Assembly: GCA_002399735.1 (NCBI GenBank)
Contig: DHEF01000004.1
Span: 1 to 47,923, forward strand
Direction: 5' to 3'
DNA: 47,923 nt
Source of the DNA: Chitinophagaceae bacterium UBA4857
GTDB lineage: Bacteria > Bacteroidota > Bacteroidia > Chitinophagales > Chitinophagaceae
Below are positions 7,769 through 18,000 of the stretch, piece by piece. Both the position numbers and the translations under genes were made by a program. The notes beneath the pieces were generated by a model. It was not told the DNA's origin. It ran no database searches and was given only the letters and a program-made list of their open reading frames with translations. The stretch's first letter is position 1. Each line of letters starts with the position of its first letter.

Positions 7769-10486
7769 ATGAGATTTTTTTGTTTTATACTGATTACGTG
7801 TTTAAGTGTTTTAGTAGGAAAGGACGTAAATGCGGTACCGCCTAAAGAAAAAGTATGGATTGTGTTGCCGGCAAAAGCAACACCACGTGTAAAATATGGC
7901 GCAGAGCAATTGGTAAAACAATTGAAAACCTGGGGTTACGATGCGGCAACTACAACCAAAGAGGTAAAAGGTAATGTAGTGGTTCTGCAAGTAGATAGCA
8001 CAAAAGGGTTAGCAAAAGAAGGTTTTGTTATTGATGCAGCTAATAAAAAAATAAACATAACCGGCGCCGATGCATCGGGTGTATTATATGGTTGTTTGGA
8101 ATTGTTGGAACAATCAAAGCAAGCAAAAAAACTTCCGGTTAACTTAAAATTACAAGATCAACCGGAGATGGTGTTGCGCGGTGCATGTGTTGGCGTACAA
8201 AAACCTTACTACTTGCCGGGTAGAAATGTATATGAATATCCGTACACACCGGAAGTATTTCCTTGGTTGTACGATAAACAATTGTGGATACAATATTTAG
8301 ATTCGTTGGTTACTAACCGGATGAACTCTTTGTACTTATGGAATGGTCATCCGTTTGCTTCCTTGGTAAAGTTGAAAGATTATCCGTATGCAGTAGAAGT
8401 GGATGATGCGACTTTTAAGAAGAACGAAGAAATGTACAGCTTTCTTACAACCGAAGCAGATAAGCGTGGCATTTGGGTAATACAAATGTTTTACAATATC
8501 ATTGTATCAAAACCATTTGCAGAACACCATAACATAAAAACACAGGAAAGAGAAAGACCGATTATTCCGGTGATTGCCGATTATACACGTAAATCAATTG
8601 CAGCTTTTGTAGAAAAATATCCAAATGTTGGTTTGATGGTTTGTTTAGGCGAAGCCATGGAAGGTGTAGGTCCGGATGATATTGAATGGTTTACTAAAAC
8701 TATTATTCCGGGTGTGCAGGATGGATTAAAAGCTTTAGGACAAACAACCGAACCTCCCATTGTATTAAGAGCACATGATACAGATGCACCTGCTGTAATG
8801 CGGGCATCTTTACCATTGTATAAAAATTTATATACCGAAGCTAAATTTAACGGCGAAGCATTAACCTATGCAAGGCCAAGAGGTTCGTGGGCAGAGTTAC
8901 ACCAAACTTTAAGCAAGCTGGGTAGTGTACAGATTGAAAACATACATATACTGGCTAACCTGGAGCCATTCCGTTATGGATCGGCTGATTTTATTCAGCA
9001 ATCTGTTATTGGTATGCATGAAGTTATGGGTGGTAATGGTTTGCATTTGTACCCACAGGCTTCTTATTGGGATTGGCCTTACAGTGCGGATAGTGTAAAA
9101 GGCAAACGTTTATTACAAATTGAAAGAGATTGGATTTGGTATGCTGCCTGGAGCCGCTATGCATGGAAAGCCAAACGTGACAGAAAAGAAGAAGTAAAAT
9201 ATTGGAGTGGTTTATTAGCATCAAGGTTTGGAACAACGCCCAACTTAGGCACAGAAATACTTACCGCCTATGAAGAGTCCGGCGAAATTGCTCCTAAACT
9301 ATTAAGACGTTTTGGTATTACCGATGGTAACAGACAAACACTGACCTTAGGCATGTTAATGACGCAGTTGATTAATCCGTATCGTTATGGTTTGTTTACG
9401 TTACTGTACGATGGAGAAAGCCCGGAAGGAGAAATGTTGATACAATATGCCGAGAAAGATTGGAAAGGTGAAAAGCATATTGGTGAAACACCGGTACAAA
9501 TAATAGCCGAAGTAAAACAACATGGCGATAAAGCCGTAGCCGCTATTGAAGCAGCCGGTAAAAACATACAAGCCGATAAAGCAGAATTTGACAGGATAAA
9601 AAATGATATGTACAGTTATCAGGCTTTGGCTTATCATTTTGCTTTTAAAGCGGAAGCCGCTTTGCACACTTTACGTTATAAATACTCCAACGATATTAAA
9701 GATTTACAAAAAGCATTACCCTTATTACAAAAAAGTGTGGACTGGTATAAAAAACTATCTGACCTTACCAAGGGTACTTATTTGTATGCTAATAGTATGC
9801 AAACACAGCAACGTAAAATACCTATGCGTGGTGTAGACGCTACTTATAAAAACTGGTACGAAATGGTGCCGGTATTTGAAAAAGAATTAAAACATTTTGC
9901 ACATAAGATTGATTCACTGCAAAACAACGCCAATGCCCCTGCAGCGGTTGTAAAACCTTTTGCCAATGCAACAGTCAAACTAACAGCTGCCAATACGAAA
10001 CAATATGTATTGGATAGTAACGCAACTATTTTTGCTGATACTTCTTTCAAAGTAATTGCCGTTGCTAAAGAATTAAAAGGGTTGAAGGGCTTGCAACTGT
10101 CTTACCAACAACTTTTAAAAAGCCCTACACAAATACAGTTTAACAATAGCAAGCCGGTAAAAGTATTGGTTGGTTATTTTAAACCAACACGTGCTGCTTT
10201 TACGCAGGATACGGTTTATTTAAAAGCGCCTGAATTAGAAACTAATGCACTGGCTAATGATTACGGTCAGGCAGATACTAAGATTGCTAATGCTTTGGTA
10301 ATAAAAGGTATGCCGCCGGTAAATGTACACACCTATACATTCCCTGCCGGTAACAATACGTTGAAATTAGCCAAAGGTGTTTGTGTAATATTAGGTTTTG
10401 TATATGACGATGAAATAATACCATTGTACGATGCCGGTTTAACAGAAAGCGGTGCCAGCAAAGAAATTGACTGGTTATTTGAATAA
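7769..10486 (+). CDS. Secreted GH138-like alpha-galacturonidase
   Basis: This roughly 905-residue secreted glycosidase starts at ATG 7769, just after an in-frame GTG at 7766, which places MRFFCFILITCLSVLV at the front of a signal peptide. A GH20/GH67-type N-terminal alpha/beta domain follows (about residues 30-130, with YGAEQLVKQL and ITGADASGVLYG), then a TIM-barrel region and a long C-terminal helical and beta region. Glu295 in VCLGEAMEG and Glu357 or Glu363 in YTEAKFNGEA stand at almost the same positions as the catalytic Glu294/Glu361 reported for BT0997, the founding GH138 enzyme that removes GalA from chain A of RG-II. The GH138 assignment rests on this and on PUL context. An alpha-glucuronidase-like family is the alternative. 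Confidence 0.6.
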   Translation: MRFFCFILITCLSVLVGKDVNAVPPKEKVWIVLPAKATPRVKYGAEQLVKQLKTWGYDAATTTKEVKGNVVVLQVDSTKGLAKEGFVIDAANKKINITGADASGVLYGCLELLEQSKQAKKLPVNLKLQDQPEMVLRGACVGVQKPYYLPGRNVYEYPYTPEVFPWLYDKQLWIQYLDSLVTNRMNSLYLWNGHPFASLVKLKDYPYAVEVDDATFKKNEEMYSFLTTEADKRGIWVIQMFYNIIVSKPFAEHHNIKTQERERPIIPVIADYTRKSIAAFVEKYPNVGLMVCLGEAMEGVGPDDIEWFTKTIIPGVQDGLKALGQTTEPPIVLRAHDTDAPAVMRASLPLYKNLYTEAKFNGEALTYARPRGSWAELHQTLSKLGSVQIENIHILANLEPFRYGSADFIQQSVIGMHEVMGGNGLHLYPQASYWDWPYSADSVKGKRLLQIERDWIWYAAWSRYAWKAKRDRKEEVKYWSGLLASRFGTTPNLGTEILTAYEESGEIAPKLLRRFGITDGNRQTLTLGMLMTQLINPYRYGLFTLLYDGESPEGEMLIQYAEKDWKGEKHIGETPVQIIAEVKQHGDKAVAAIEAAGKNIQADKAEFDRIKNDMYSYQALAYHFAFKAEAALHTLRYKYSNDIKDLQKALPLLQKSVDWYKKLSDLTKGTYLYANSMQTQQRKIPMRGVDATYKNWYEMVPVFEKELKHFAHKIDSLQNNANAPAAVVKPFANATVKLTAANTKQYVLDSNATIFADTSFKVIAVAKELKGLKGLQLSYQQLLKSPTQIQFNNSKPVKVLVGYFKPTRAAFTQDTVYLKAPELETNALANDYGQADTKIANALVIKGMPPVNVHTYTFPAGNNTLKLAKGVCVILGFVYDDEIIPLYDAGLTESGASKEIDWLFE

Positions 10487-10506
10487 TTGAAAAATCACTT
10501 TAAGTA

Positions 10507-12048
10507 ATGAATTGTAAGATGCGTTTTATTTTATTAATTGCCTTTTTAGTAAGTGGTACAGTATTGCAGGCACAACGTTTTTTTGATGTAACAAAGTATG
10601 GTGCAAAAAACGATAGTAGTGCTAAAGCAACTGCTGCTATTAAAAAAGCGATTGATGCGGCTGTAAAAGTTGGCGGAGGCACAGTGTATTTCCCGGCTGG
10701 TAAATATTTAACCGGCGCTATACATTTAAAAAGCAATATCACCATACATATTGAAGCCGGTGCCGAACTACACTTTAGTGATAATTTTGACGACTATTTA
10801 CCCATGGTAGAAAGCAGATACGAAGGCGTGGATGTGACTACATTCTCAGCATTGTTTTATGCTAACAATGTGCAGAATATTACCATTACTGGCCGTGGAT
10901 TGATTGACGGACATGGAAAAAAATGGTGGGATTTTGTAGAGGGTTACAAAGCCGACCAACCAAGAAGTAAATGGCAAATAATTTTTGATAGCCTGAATAA
11001 AAATATTTTACTGCCCGACGAACCTAAACAAATGAAGCGTGGTTTTTTGCGTCCGGCGTTTATACAATTTATGCATTGTAAAAATGTATTGATTGAAGGT
11101 ATTACTATAAGAAACTCTCCGTTTTGGACAGTGAACCCTCAGTTTTGTGATAATGTTACGATACACGCGGTAACAATTACGAATCCGCAGCGCAATGCGC
11201 CCAATACGGATGGTATTAATCCTGAGTCCTGCAGTAATGTACGCATTAGCGATAGTTATATTAGTGTGGGTGATGATTGTATTACCATTAAATCAGGTAA
11301 AGATTTACCGGGTCGTACCAAAAACAGACCGGCAGAAAATTATACCATTACCAATTGCACCATGCTTGCCGGACACGGTGCGGTAGTAATTGGTAGCGAG
11401 ATGAGCGGTGGTGTAAAAAAGATTGTAATAAACAACTGCATATTTGATGGCACAGATAGAGGCATACGTTTAAAAACCAGCCGTGGCCGTGGTGGTGTGG
11501 TAGAAGATATTCGCATTGATAATATTGTAATGAAAAATATTCGTGACCAGGCTATTGTAATGGATATGGAATATGCCAAAGTACCCGTTGAGCCGGTTAG
11601 CGAACGTACACCCAAATTCAGAAATATTCGTATTAGTAATATAACAGCTTATACCAATGAAGCTATGTACATTAACGGATTAGCAGAAATGCCGGTGGAA
11701 GAGATTAGTTTAAATGATGTTGTGTTTGAAGCTAAGCGAGGCATTACCATTAGAAATGCAAAAGATATTACGCTACATGGTGTAAGAGTGAATACGGAGA
11801 TTGGCCCTGCTGTAACGGTTTTAAATACAGAGCGTATTGATTTGGATAATATTACGGCGACAAAACTACCGGATACTTCACCAATGATACGTTTAACAGA
11901 TGTAAAAGAAGCATTGATACGTAACAACTGGTTATTTAAAGGCGTTAAAAAATTTGCTGAAATACATAGTGGAAAGGATCAGGTGAAAATGTTGAACAAT
12001 GAAATAGGTGATGCATCGGTAGTGTATATTGATGAGGTGAAGAAATAG
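10507..12048 (+). CDS. GH28 polygalacturonase-type pectinase
   Basis: This 513-residue secreted parallel beta-helix enzyme hydrolyses alpha-1,4-GalA or related linkages in pectin by inversion. The signal peptide ends LVSGTVLQAQ. The entry motif FDVTKYGAKNDSSAKATAAI is the usual GH28 start. All family catalytic blocks are present: NTDG with Asp235, GDDC with Asp256/Asp257, GHG with His290, and RLK with Arg321/Lys323. The length suits exo-acting or rhamnogalacturonan-active Bacteroidota GH28s. A second Met at residue 5 (10519) is an equally good start. It follows the GH138-like gene by 20 bp, suggesting one transcript. Exact specificity (homogalacturonan or RG backbone) is not decidable from these motifs. 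Confidence 0.93.
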   Translation: MNCKMRFILLIAFLVSGTVLQAQRFFDVTKYGAKNDSSAKATAAIKKAIDAAVKVGGGTVYFPAGKYLTGAIHLKSNITIHIEAGAELHFSDNFDDYLPMVESRYEGVDVTTFSALFYANNVQNITITGRGLIDGHGKKWWDFVEGYKADQPRSKWQIIFDSLNKNILLPDEPKQMKRGFLRPAFIQFMHCKNVLIEGITIRNSPFWTVNPQFCDNVTIHAVTITNPQRNAPNTDGINPESCSNVRISDSYISVGDDCITIKSGKDLPGRTKNRPAENYTITNCTMLAGHGAVVIGSEMSGGVKKIVINNCIFDGTDRGIRLKTSRGRGGVVEDIRIDNIVMKNIRDQAIVMDMEYAKVPVEPVSERTPKFRNIRISNITAYTNEAMYINGLAEMPVEEISLNDVVFEAKRGITIRNAKDITLHGVRVNTEIGPAVTVLNTERIDLDNITATKLPDTSPMIRLTDVKEALIRNNWLFKGVKKFAEIHSGKDQVKMLNNEIGDASVVYIDEVKK

Positions 12049-12112
12049 TTAATAGTTCATTGTTAATGGTTAATAGTAATAATTGACAATGGACAGTTGA
12101 CAATGGACAATG
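12047..12112. repeat. Low-complexity TTAATAGTTCATTGTTAAT-type repeat
   Basis: Short direct repeats are seen here: GTTAATAGTTCATTGTTAAT, then TTGACAATGGACAGTTGACAATGG. A related stretch (GAATAGTTCATTGTTAATAG) follows the GH140 gene at 37114. This looks like intergenic filler of the sort common in Bacteroidota; no function is assigned. Confidence 0.6.
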
Positions 12113-12194
12113 TTTTATCTCTGAGTAACGCTGTGACTAAAATATTTTCCATATACATAAGCAACTTGCATAATGCCCAATAGAATTACCGAAC

Positions 12195-12215
12195 ACCCCG
12201 ATTAAAATACGGGGT
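12195..12215. terminator. ACCCCG/CGGGGT hairpin
   Basis: ACCCCG (12195-12200) and CGGGGT (12210-12215) are perfect complements around an AT-only loop. The hairpin stands between two direct copies of CCAATAGAATT and upstream of the GH95 start. It is a possible terminator or part of the mosaic repeat; there is no U-tract. Confidence 0.35.
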
Positions 12216-12221
12216 ACTGCA

Positions 12222-12300
12222 ATATGGCCAATAGAATTGTTGCAGTACAAGTGAGTGACACAACTAAAGCCGATAGTAGTAATGAAGATGATAACAAAAA
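12222..12300 (-). repeat. Degenerate mosaic repeat, R orientation, overlapping the GH95 start
   Basis: The reverse complement reads GTTATCATC...CATTACTACTATCGG...GTTGTGTCACTCAC. This aligns with the F copy at 32234 (GTTATCGGCTCCATTGCTAC, then TATCATCGTCTG, TTGTGTCACTCAC). The left part, AATAGAATTGTTGCAGTACAAGTGAGTG, matches the R copy at 42095. The repeat therefore runs over the ATG codons (12282, 12288) of the GH95 gene. Confidence 0.5.
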
Positions 12301-15086
12301 AAATATATGTTCTGAGTGTTGTAGTTATACTTTTAATGCAAAGTGTAAAAGCACAGGATTTAAAACTATGGTATAACAAACCCGCCGAAAAATGGACGGA
12401 TGCTTTGCCATTGGGTAACGGCCGAATTGGTGCCATGGTTTTTGGTGGTGTAACGGAAGATCGCATTCAGCTAAATGAAGAAACTTTATGGACTGGCGGG
12501 CCGAGAGATTATAACAAACAAGGCTCATGGAAATATTTGGATACGATACGTCAGTTATTATTTGCAGGCAAACAGAAACAGGCAGAAGCCTTGGCTGGTG
12601 AGCATTTCATGGGATTAAAATCGGAAGAAGGAAAGAAAGAAGAATGGTTACAGCAAATAAAATCGGGCAAGGGTTTACAAGGCAATCCATCGATGGAAAA
12701 GTTTGATGATAGTAAATGGGGCTTGTTGCAAGTGCCTGCATACGATGGTTGGGAATCGGTTGGGCATGAAGGTTTGGATGGTGCCGTTTGGTTACGTACT
12801 TATTTTACATTGCCTGCCGATTGGCAAGGTAAAGATGTAGTGTTGGATTTAAACCGTATTCGTGATGAGGATTACACTTATGTAAATGGTAAATTAATTG
12901 GCTCGCAAAATAATACAGAGGCAAGGCGTTATGTAATTCCGGCAAGTGTTTTACATGCAGGTAAAAATACAATTGCTATACAGGTAATAAATTATTTTGA
13001 TAAAGGCGGCGTTGCAGGTTATAAAGACACGGTAAAACATATTGGTGTTTACCCCAAAGGAAACGAACAAGCCAAGTTGTCATTAAATGGTAAATGGAAA
13101 TTTTTTGTGCAGGATGATGAGCCGCCTGCAGCCGGTACTTATCAGGCAAGTTATCAACCGTTTTCGGATGTATGGTTACGGTTTAACGAAACAGCGTATA
13201 CCAATTATCGTAGAGAGTTAGATATTACAACCGCTATTGCTACTACTAGCTACACGTCAGGTAATGTACAGTATAAAAGAGAATATTTGGTTAGCCAGCC
13301 ACAACAGGTTTTTGTAGTACAACTAACAGCCAGTAAAACAAAAAGTATCAATTTTAGTGTAGCGTTAAGTAGTGTACATAAAAAATCATCACTAAAACAA
13401 ATTGATAAAACTACACAGGAGTTAAACTTACAAGTAAGACATGGTAGTTTAAAAGGAGTGAGCCATATACGGGTGCGTACCAAAAATGGCAATATTCAAT
13501 ATACAGCGCAGGGCATTACTATTAAAAATGCAGATGAAGCAACAGTGTATGTAACTGCTGCTACTAATTATAAAAATTATAACAATGTATCGGCCAATGC
13601 AGCAGATATTAGCAAACAACATATACAAGCTGCGGCAGCCTTATCTTATGCACAAATAAAACAAGCACATACAAAAGAGTATCAGCAGTACTTTAATACA
13701 TTTTCTATCAACTTTGGTAAGGATAATAATCAATTGCCAACCGATGAAAGGTTACAACAATTTGCTACAACCAACGATCCCGCCTTTGCTGCATTGTATG
13801 CGCAATACGGAAGATATTTATTAATAGCAGCATCAAGGCCGGGCACAAGGCCTGCCAACCTGCAAGGCATTTGGAACGATTTACAAACACCACCATGGGG
13901 TAGTAAATACACTACCAATATTAATTTAGAAATGAACTATTGGCCGGCAGAATTATTAAACCTTTCGCCATTACACGAGCCATTGTTTACCATGATTAAA
14001 GAGTTGTCTGTTACAGGTGCTACAACTGCAAAAGCTTATTACAATGCACCGGGTTGGGTGTTGCATCATAACACCGATTTATGGCGTGGTACCGCGGCCA
14101 TCAATCATCCTAACCATGGTATATGGGTTGCCGGTGGCGCCTGGTTATGTCAACATTTGTGGGAGCGTTACTTGTTTACAAAAGATAAAAATTTTTTACA
14201 AACAAAGGCTTATCCGTTAATGAAACAGGCTGCGTTGTTTTTCAATAGTTTTTTAATTACCGATCCTAAAACCGGTTATTTAATCAGCACGCCATCTAAC
14301 TCACCCGAGCAAGGTGGTTTGGTAGCCGGTCCAACCATGGATCATCAGATTATTCGCACCCTGTTTGACAATGTAATACAAGCAACAAAAATTTTACAAA
14401 CGGATGAGGCTTTGCGAAACGAACTGACTGAAAAATACAAACGCATTGCACCCAACACTATTGGTAAATACGGACAGTTACAGGAGTGGATGAAAGATGT
14501 GGATGATACTACCAACAAACATCGCCACGTATCGCACTTGTGGTCGGTGTACCCCGGTAACGAAATCAATTGGGATCATACACCCGAATTAATGAAAGCT
14601 GCCAGACAATCGTTGTTGTATCGTGGCGATGAAGCAACGGGTTGGAGCCTTGGTTGGAAAATAAATTTATGGGCTCGTTTTAAAGATGGCGATCATACTT
14701 ATCAGTTAATAAAAATGTTGTTAAGTCCGGCCAAAGGTGGTGCCGGTAGTTACGTTAATTTGTTCGATGCGCATCCGCCTTTTCAAATAGATGGCAACTT
14801 TGGTGGCGCTGCCGGTATTGCCGAAATGTTATTGCAAAGTCATGCCGGCTATTTAGATATTTTACCAGCATTACCTACTGCGATTCCCGAGGGTAATGTA
14901 AAAGGTTTGTGTGCCCGTGGAGGTTTTGATGTGTCTATGCAATGGAATAACGGACAGTTACAACAACTGCAAGTGTTGTCAAAAAATGGCGAACCGCTGA
15001 GGATAAAATATGGCACTAAAGAAGTAAAAATAAATACAGTAAAAAATAAGACTTATACTTTTAATGCAGCATTGCAACAACAATAA
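12282..15086 (+). CDS. GH95 alpha-L-fucosidase/galactosidase with inserted jelly-roll domain
   Basis: This roughly 934-residue secreted inverting glycosidase of family GH95 acts on alpha-L-fucose or alpha-L-galactose; both sugars occur in RG-II. The N-terminal domain has the family hallmark WTDALPLGNGRIGAMVFGG, then LNEETLWTGGPRDYN. The (alpha/alpha)6 part has NINLEMNYWP near residue 546, HRHVSHLWSVYPG near 748, and HPPFQIDGNFGG with Asp837 as the family's conserved Asp. Between about residues 115 and 285 there is an extra GH2-type jelly-roll (FDDSKWGLLQVP, WLRTYFTLPADWQGK, YVNGKLIGSQN). It splits the N-terminal domain before YQPFSDVWLRF. An in-frame GTG at 12255 is possible, but ATG 12282 gives the better signal peptide (MKMITKKIYVLSVVVILL). 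Confidence 0.93.
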   Translation: MKMITKKIYVLSVVVILLMQSVKAQDLKLWYNKPAEKWTDALPLGNGRIGAMVFGGVTEDRIQLNEETLWTGGPRDYNKQGSWKYLDTIRQLLFAGKQKQAEALAGEHFMGLKSEEGKKEEWLQQIKSGKGLQGNPSMEKFDDSKWGLLQVPAYDGWESVGHEGLDGAVWLRTYFTLPADWQGKDVVLDLNRIRDEDYTYVNGKLIGSQNNTEARRYVIPASVLHAGKNTIAIQVINYFDKGGVAGYKDTVKHIGVYPKGNEQAKLSLNGKWKFFVQDDEPPAAGTYQASYQPFSDVWLRFNETAYTNYRRELDITTAIATTSYTSGNVQYKREYLVSQPQQVFVVQLTASKTKSINFSVALSSVHKKSSLKQIDKTTQELNLQVRHGSLKGVSHIRVRTKNGNIQYTAQGITIKNADEATVYVTAATNYKNYNNVSANAADISKQHIQAAAALSYAQIKQAHTKEYQQYFNTFSINFGKDNNQLPTDERLQQFATTNDPAFAALYAQYGRYLLIAASRPGTRPANLQGIWNDLQTPPWGSKYTTNINLEMNYWPAELLNLSPLHEPLFTMIKELSVTGATTAKAYYNAPGWVLHHNTDLWRGTAAINHPNHGIWVAGGAWLCQHLWERYLFTKDKNFLQTKAYPLMKQAALFFNSFLITDPKTGYLISTPSNSPEQGGLVAGPTMDHQIIRTLFDNVIQATKILQTDEALRNELTEKYKRIAPNTIGKYGQLQEWMKDVDDTTNKHRHVSHLWSVYPGNEINWDHTPELMKAARQSLLYRGDEATGWSLGWKINLWARFKDGDHTYQLIKMLLSPAKGGAGSYVNLFDAHPPFQIDGNFGGAAGIAEMLLQSHAGYLDILPALPTAIPEGNVKGLCARGGFDVSMQWNNGQLQQLQVLSKNGEPLRIKYGTKEVKINTVKNKTYTFNAALQQQ

Positions 15087-18000
15087 AATTTTTTATGATA
15101 CCAACTGTGGTAACAATGAGCATCGTCCCTTGCGACGCTCCGTTCATCGTTCGGTTTTCCATGGGATCTTTTTTAGTGTCCTTTGTTGTGTTATTACACT
15201 ACAGGTATCTGCGCAACGTAAGCAAATTAACTTGTTGGATAATTGGTTAACCTTTGCCAACGATCAATCAACCATCAGCGAAAACGAAGCAGCGCTACCT
15301 GCAAATGATAATGCCTGGAAAAAAGTCTCCATCCCACATAACTGGGACGATTATCATGGTTATCGTCGTTTATTACATGGCAATAAACATGGCACAGCCT
15401 GGTATAAAAAAAATATAGCTGTTAAAGAAACAAAACAAGGCAAAAGGTTCTTCTTGGTATTTGAAGGGGTAGGTTCTTATGCCACTGTTCACCTGAATGG
15501 TGAATATGTTGGCGAGCATGCAGGTGGAAGAACAAGTTTTACCATAGATGTAACCGAACAATTAAAAACGGATGGTTCTAATAATTTATTGACTGTACAA
15601 GCTGGGCATCCGGCGCATATACAAGACTTACCCTGGGTATGTGGAGGCTGTAGCGATGAAAGGGGTTTCTCCGAAGGCTCACAGCCCATGGGTATTTTTC
15701 GTCCCGTACAATTAGTTATTTCCAGCGATGTACGTATAGAGCCATTTGGTATTCATGCCTGGGCGACGGTTGGCGATAAACAAGCAGCATTAAATATTAA
15801 TGCTACAGTAAAAAACTATAGTAAAATAAAACGTGCAGTAGCCATTACACATCGTTTGTTAGATAATAATAAAAAAGTAGTAAAAGCAGTTTCCTATACA
15901 CAGGTATTACAACCCGGTGACTCGATCACACAATTACAAAAAAATATTGCCATCAACAATCCCACTCGTTGGTCGGTTGAAAACCCTTATTTGTATACGA
16001 TTGTTACCGATATAAAAGAAAACGGAAAACTGTTGGATGAAATAAAAACAAGTTTTGGTTTTCGCACCGTTAAATGGAATACTTCCACCAATCAGTTTTT
16101 ACTAAACGGCAAGCCGGTGTTTATGAATGGTATTGCAGAATATGAACATATCATTGGGCAGAGCCATGCTTTTAGTAAGGAGCAGGTTAAGGCAAGAATG
16201 AACTGGGTTAAGTCAACCGGATTTAACGCCTTTCGTGATGGTCACCAGCCACATCATTTATTGTACGGACAATTATGTAATGAGTTAGGTGTTTTATGGT
16301 GGACACAATTATCAGCACATATCTGGTTTGATAATCCTGCCTTTAGAAATAATTTCAAAAAGCTTTTACGTGAATGGGTGATAGAAAGAAGAAATGATCC
16401 TTCTGTAGTTTTATGGGGTTTACAAAACGAAAGCACTTTACCCGAAGATTTTGCGAAAGAATGTACAGAGCTGATTCGTTCATTAGACCCAACTGCATCA
16501 ACCGAAAGATTAGTAACAACCTGTAACGGTGGTAAAGGAACAGATTGGGATGTACCACAAAACTGGACAGGTACTTATGGGGGTAATCCTGCAACTTATG
16601 ATCAGGATGTAAAACGACAAATATTAATTGGTGAATACGGTGCCTGGCGAACCCTTGGCCTGCATACAGAAGGTGGCTTTCAACAAAGCGGGCCGGTAAG
16701 TGAAGACAGAATGACGGAACTAATGGAGATGAAAGTTAGATTAGCCGAACAAGCAAAAGACAGTGCAGCCGGTCATTTTTTCTGGTTACTTACTTCACAT
16801 GATAATCCGGGTAGGGTACAGGGTGGTGAAGGCTTGCGTGAATTAGACAGGATTGGTCCGGTAAATTATAAAGGCTTATTAACACCCTGGGAAGAACCAA
16901 CCGATGTGTTGTATATGTATCGTAGCAATTACACAAAAGCACCCATGGTATATATTGCTTCGCATACATGTCCTAATCGTTGGACAACACCCGGCATAAA
17001 AAATGATATAAGGGTTTATTCCAACTGCGATGAAGTAGAACTGTTTAATGATATCAATGCTTCATCTCTTGGTAAACAAAAAAGAAATGGTATTGGTACA
17101 CATTTTACCTGGAACAAGGTAAACATTCAATACAATGTATTGTATGCAGTAGGCTATAAAAATGGTAAAGCTGTTGCTAAGGATACGATTGTGTTACATC
17201 ATTTACCACAATCACCCGGCTTTGAAAAACTATACCAAACGGCTAAACCTTTGTTACAACCTGCTGCCGGGTTTAATTATATTTATCGCATTAATTGTGG
17301 CGGCCCGGATTATACCGATACTTACAATAACAAATGGCAGGCCGATAGATCTGTGCCGAATGATAATAAGACAAATTGGGGCTCTTTATCCTGGACAAAT
17401 AACTTCTCAGGAATGCCGTCCTTTTTTGCCAGCCAGCGCAGAACAAACGATCCTATAAAAAATACAAAGGATTGGCCTTTGTTTCAAAGCTTTCGTTATG
17501 GTCGTGAGCAATTAAGTTATCAGTTTCCTTTAGCTGATGGAGAATATAGAATAGAGTTATACTTTAATGAACCATGGTTAGGTATTGGTGGTGGCATGGA
17601 TGCAACCGCCATGCGTTTGTTTGATGTAGCTATTAACGACAAAATAGTTTTAAAAGATGTTGACATTTGGAAAGAAGCAGGTACAAATACAGCCTTAAAA
17701 AAAGTAGTAACGGTACAGGTTAAAGGTGGCATGCTTCGCTTATCATTCCCCAATGTAAAAGTTGGCCAGGCATTAATAAGTGGTATTGCTATTGCTACAA
17801 ATAACAAAGCGGCACAAGCAGCACCCGCCATACCGGTCATTAGCTTACAAAATAATGATAGGGTTATAGCTAACACCTGGTTAGATGCAGGCAATAAAGT
17901 ATTTACCGACGCAGCTATACAATTCCGCTCCCTGCCTTCTAAGTTATATGGTGCTGATTGGCTACAGCAGTCACAAAAAAAACAAACCGATATTATATTT

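Noticed and set aside
12047..12112. Iteron-like origin repeats
   Set aside because: The TTGACAATGG units are few and low in complexity; no replication gene is near.
12137..12466. 109-residue minus-strand frame over the GH95 start
   Set aside because: It covers a repeat and the GH95 signal peptide on the other strand; no support.
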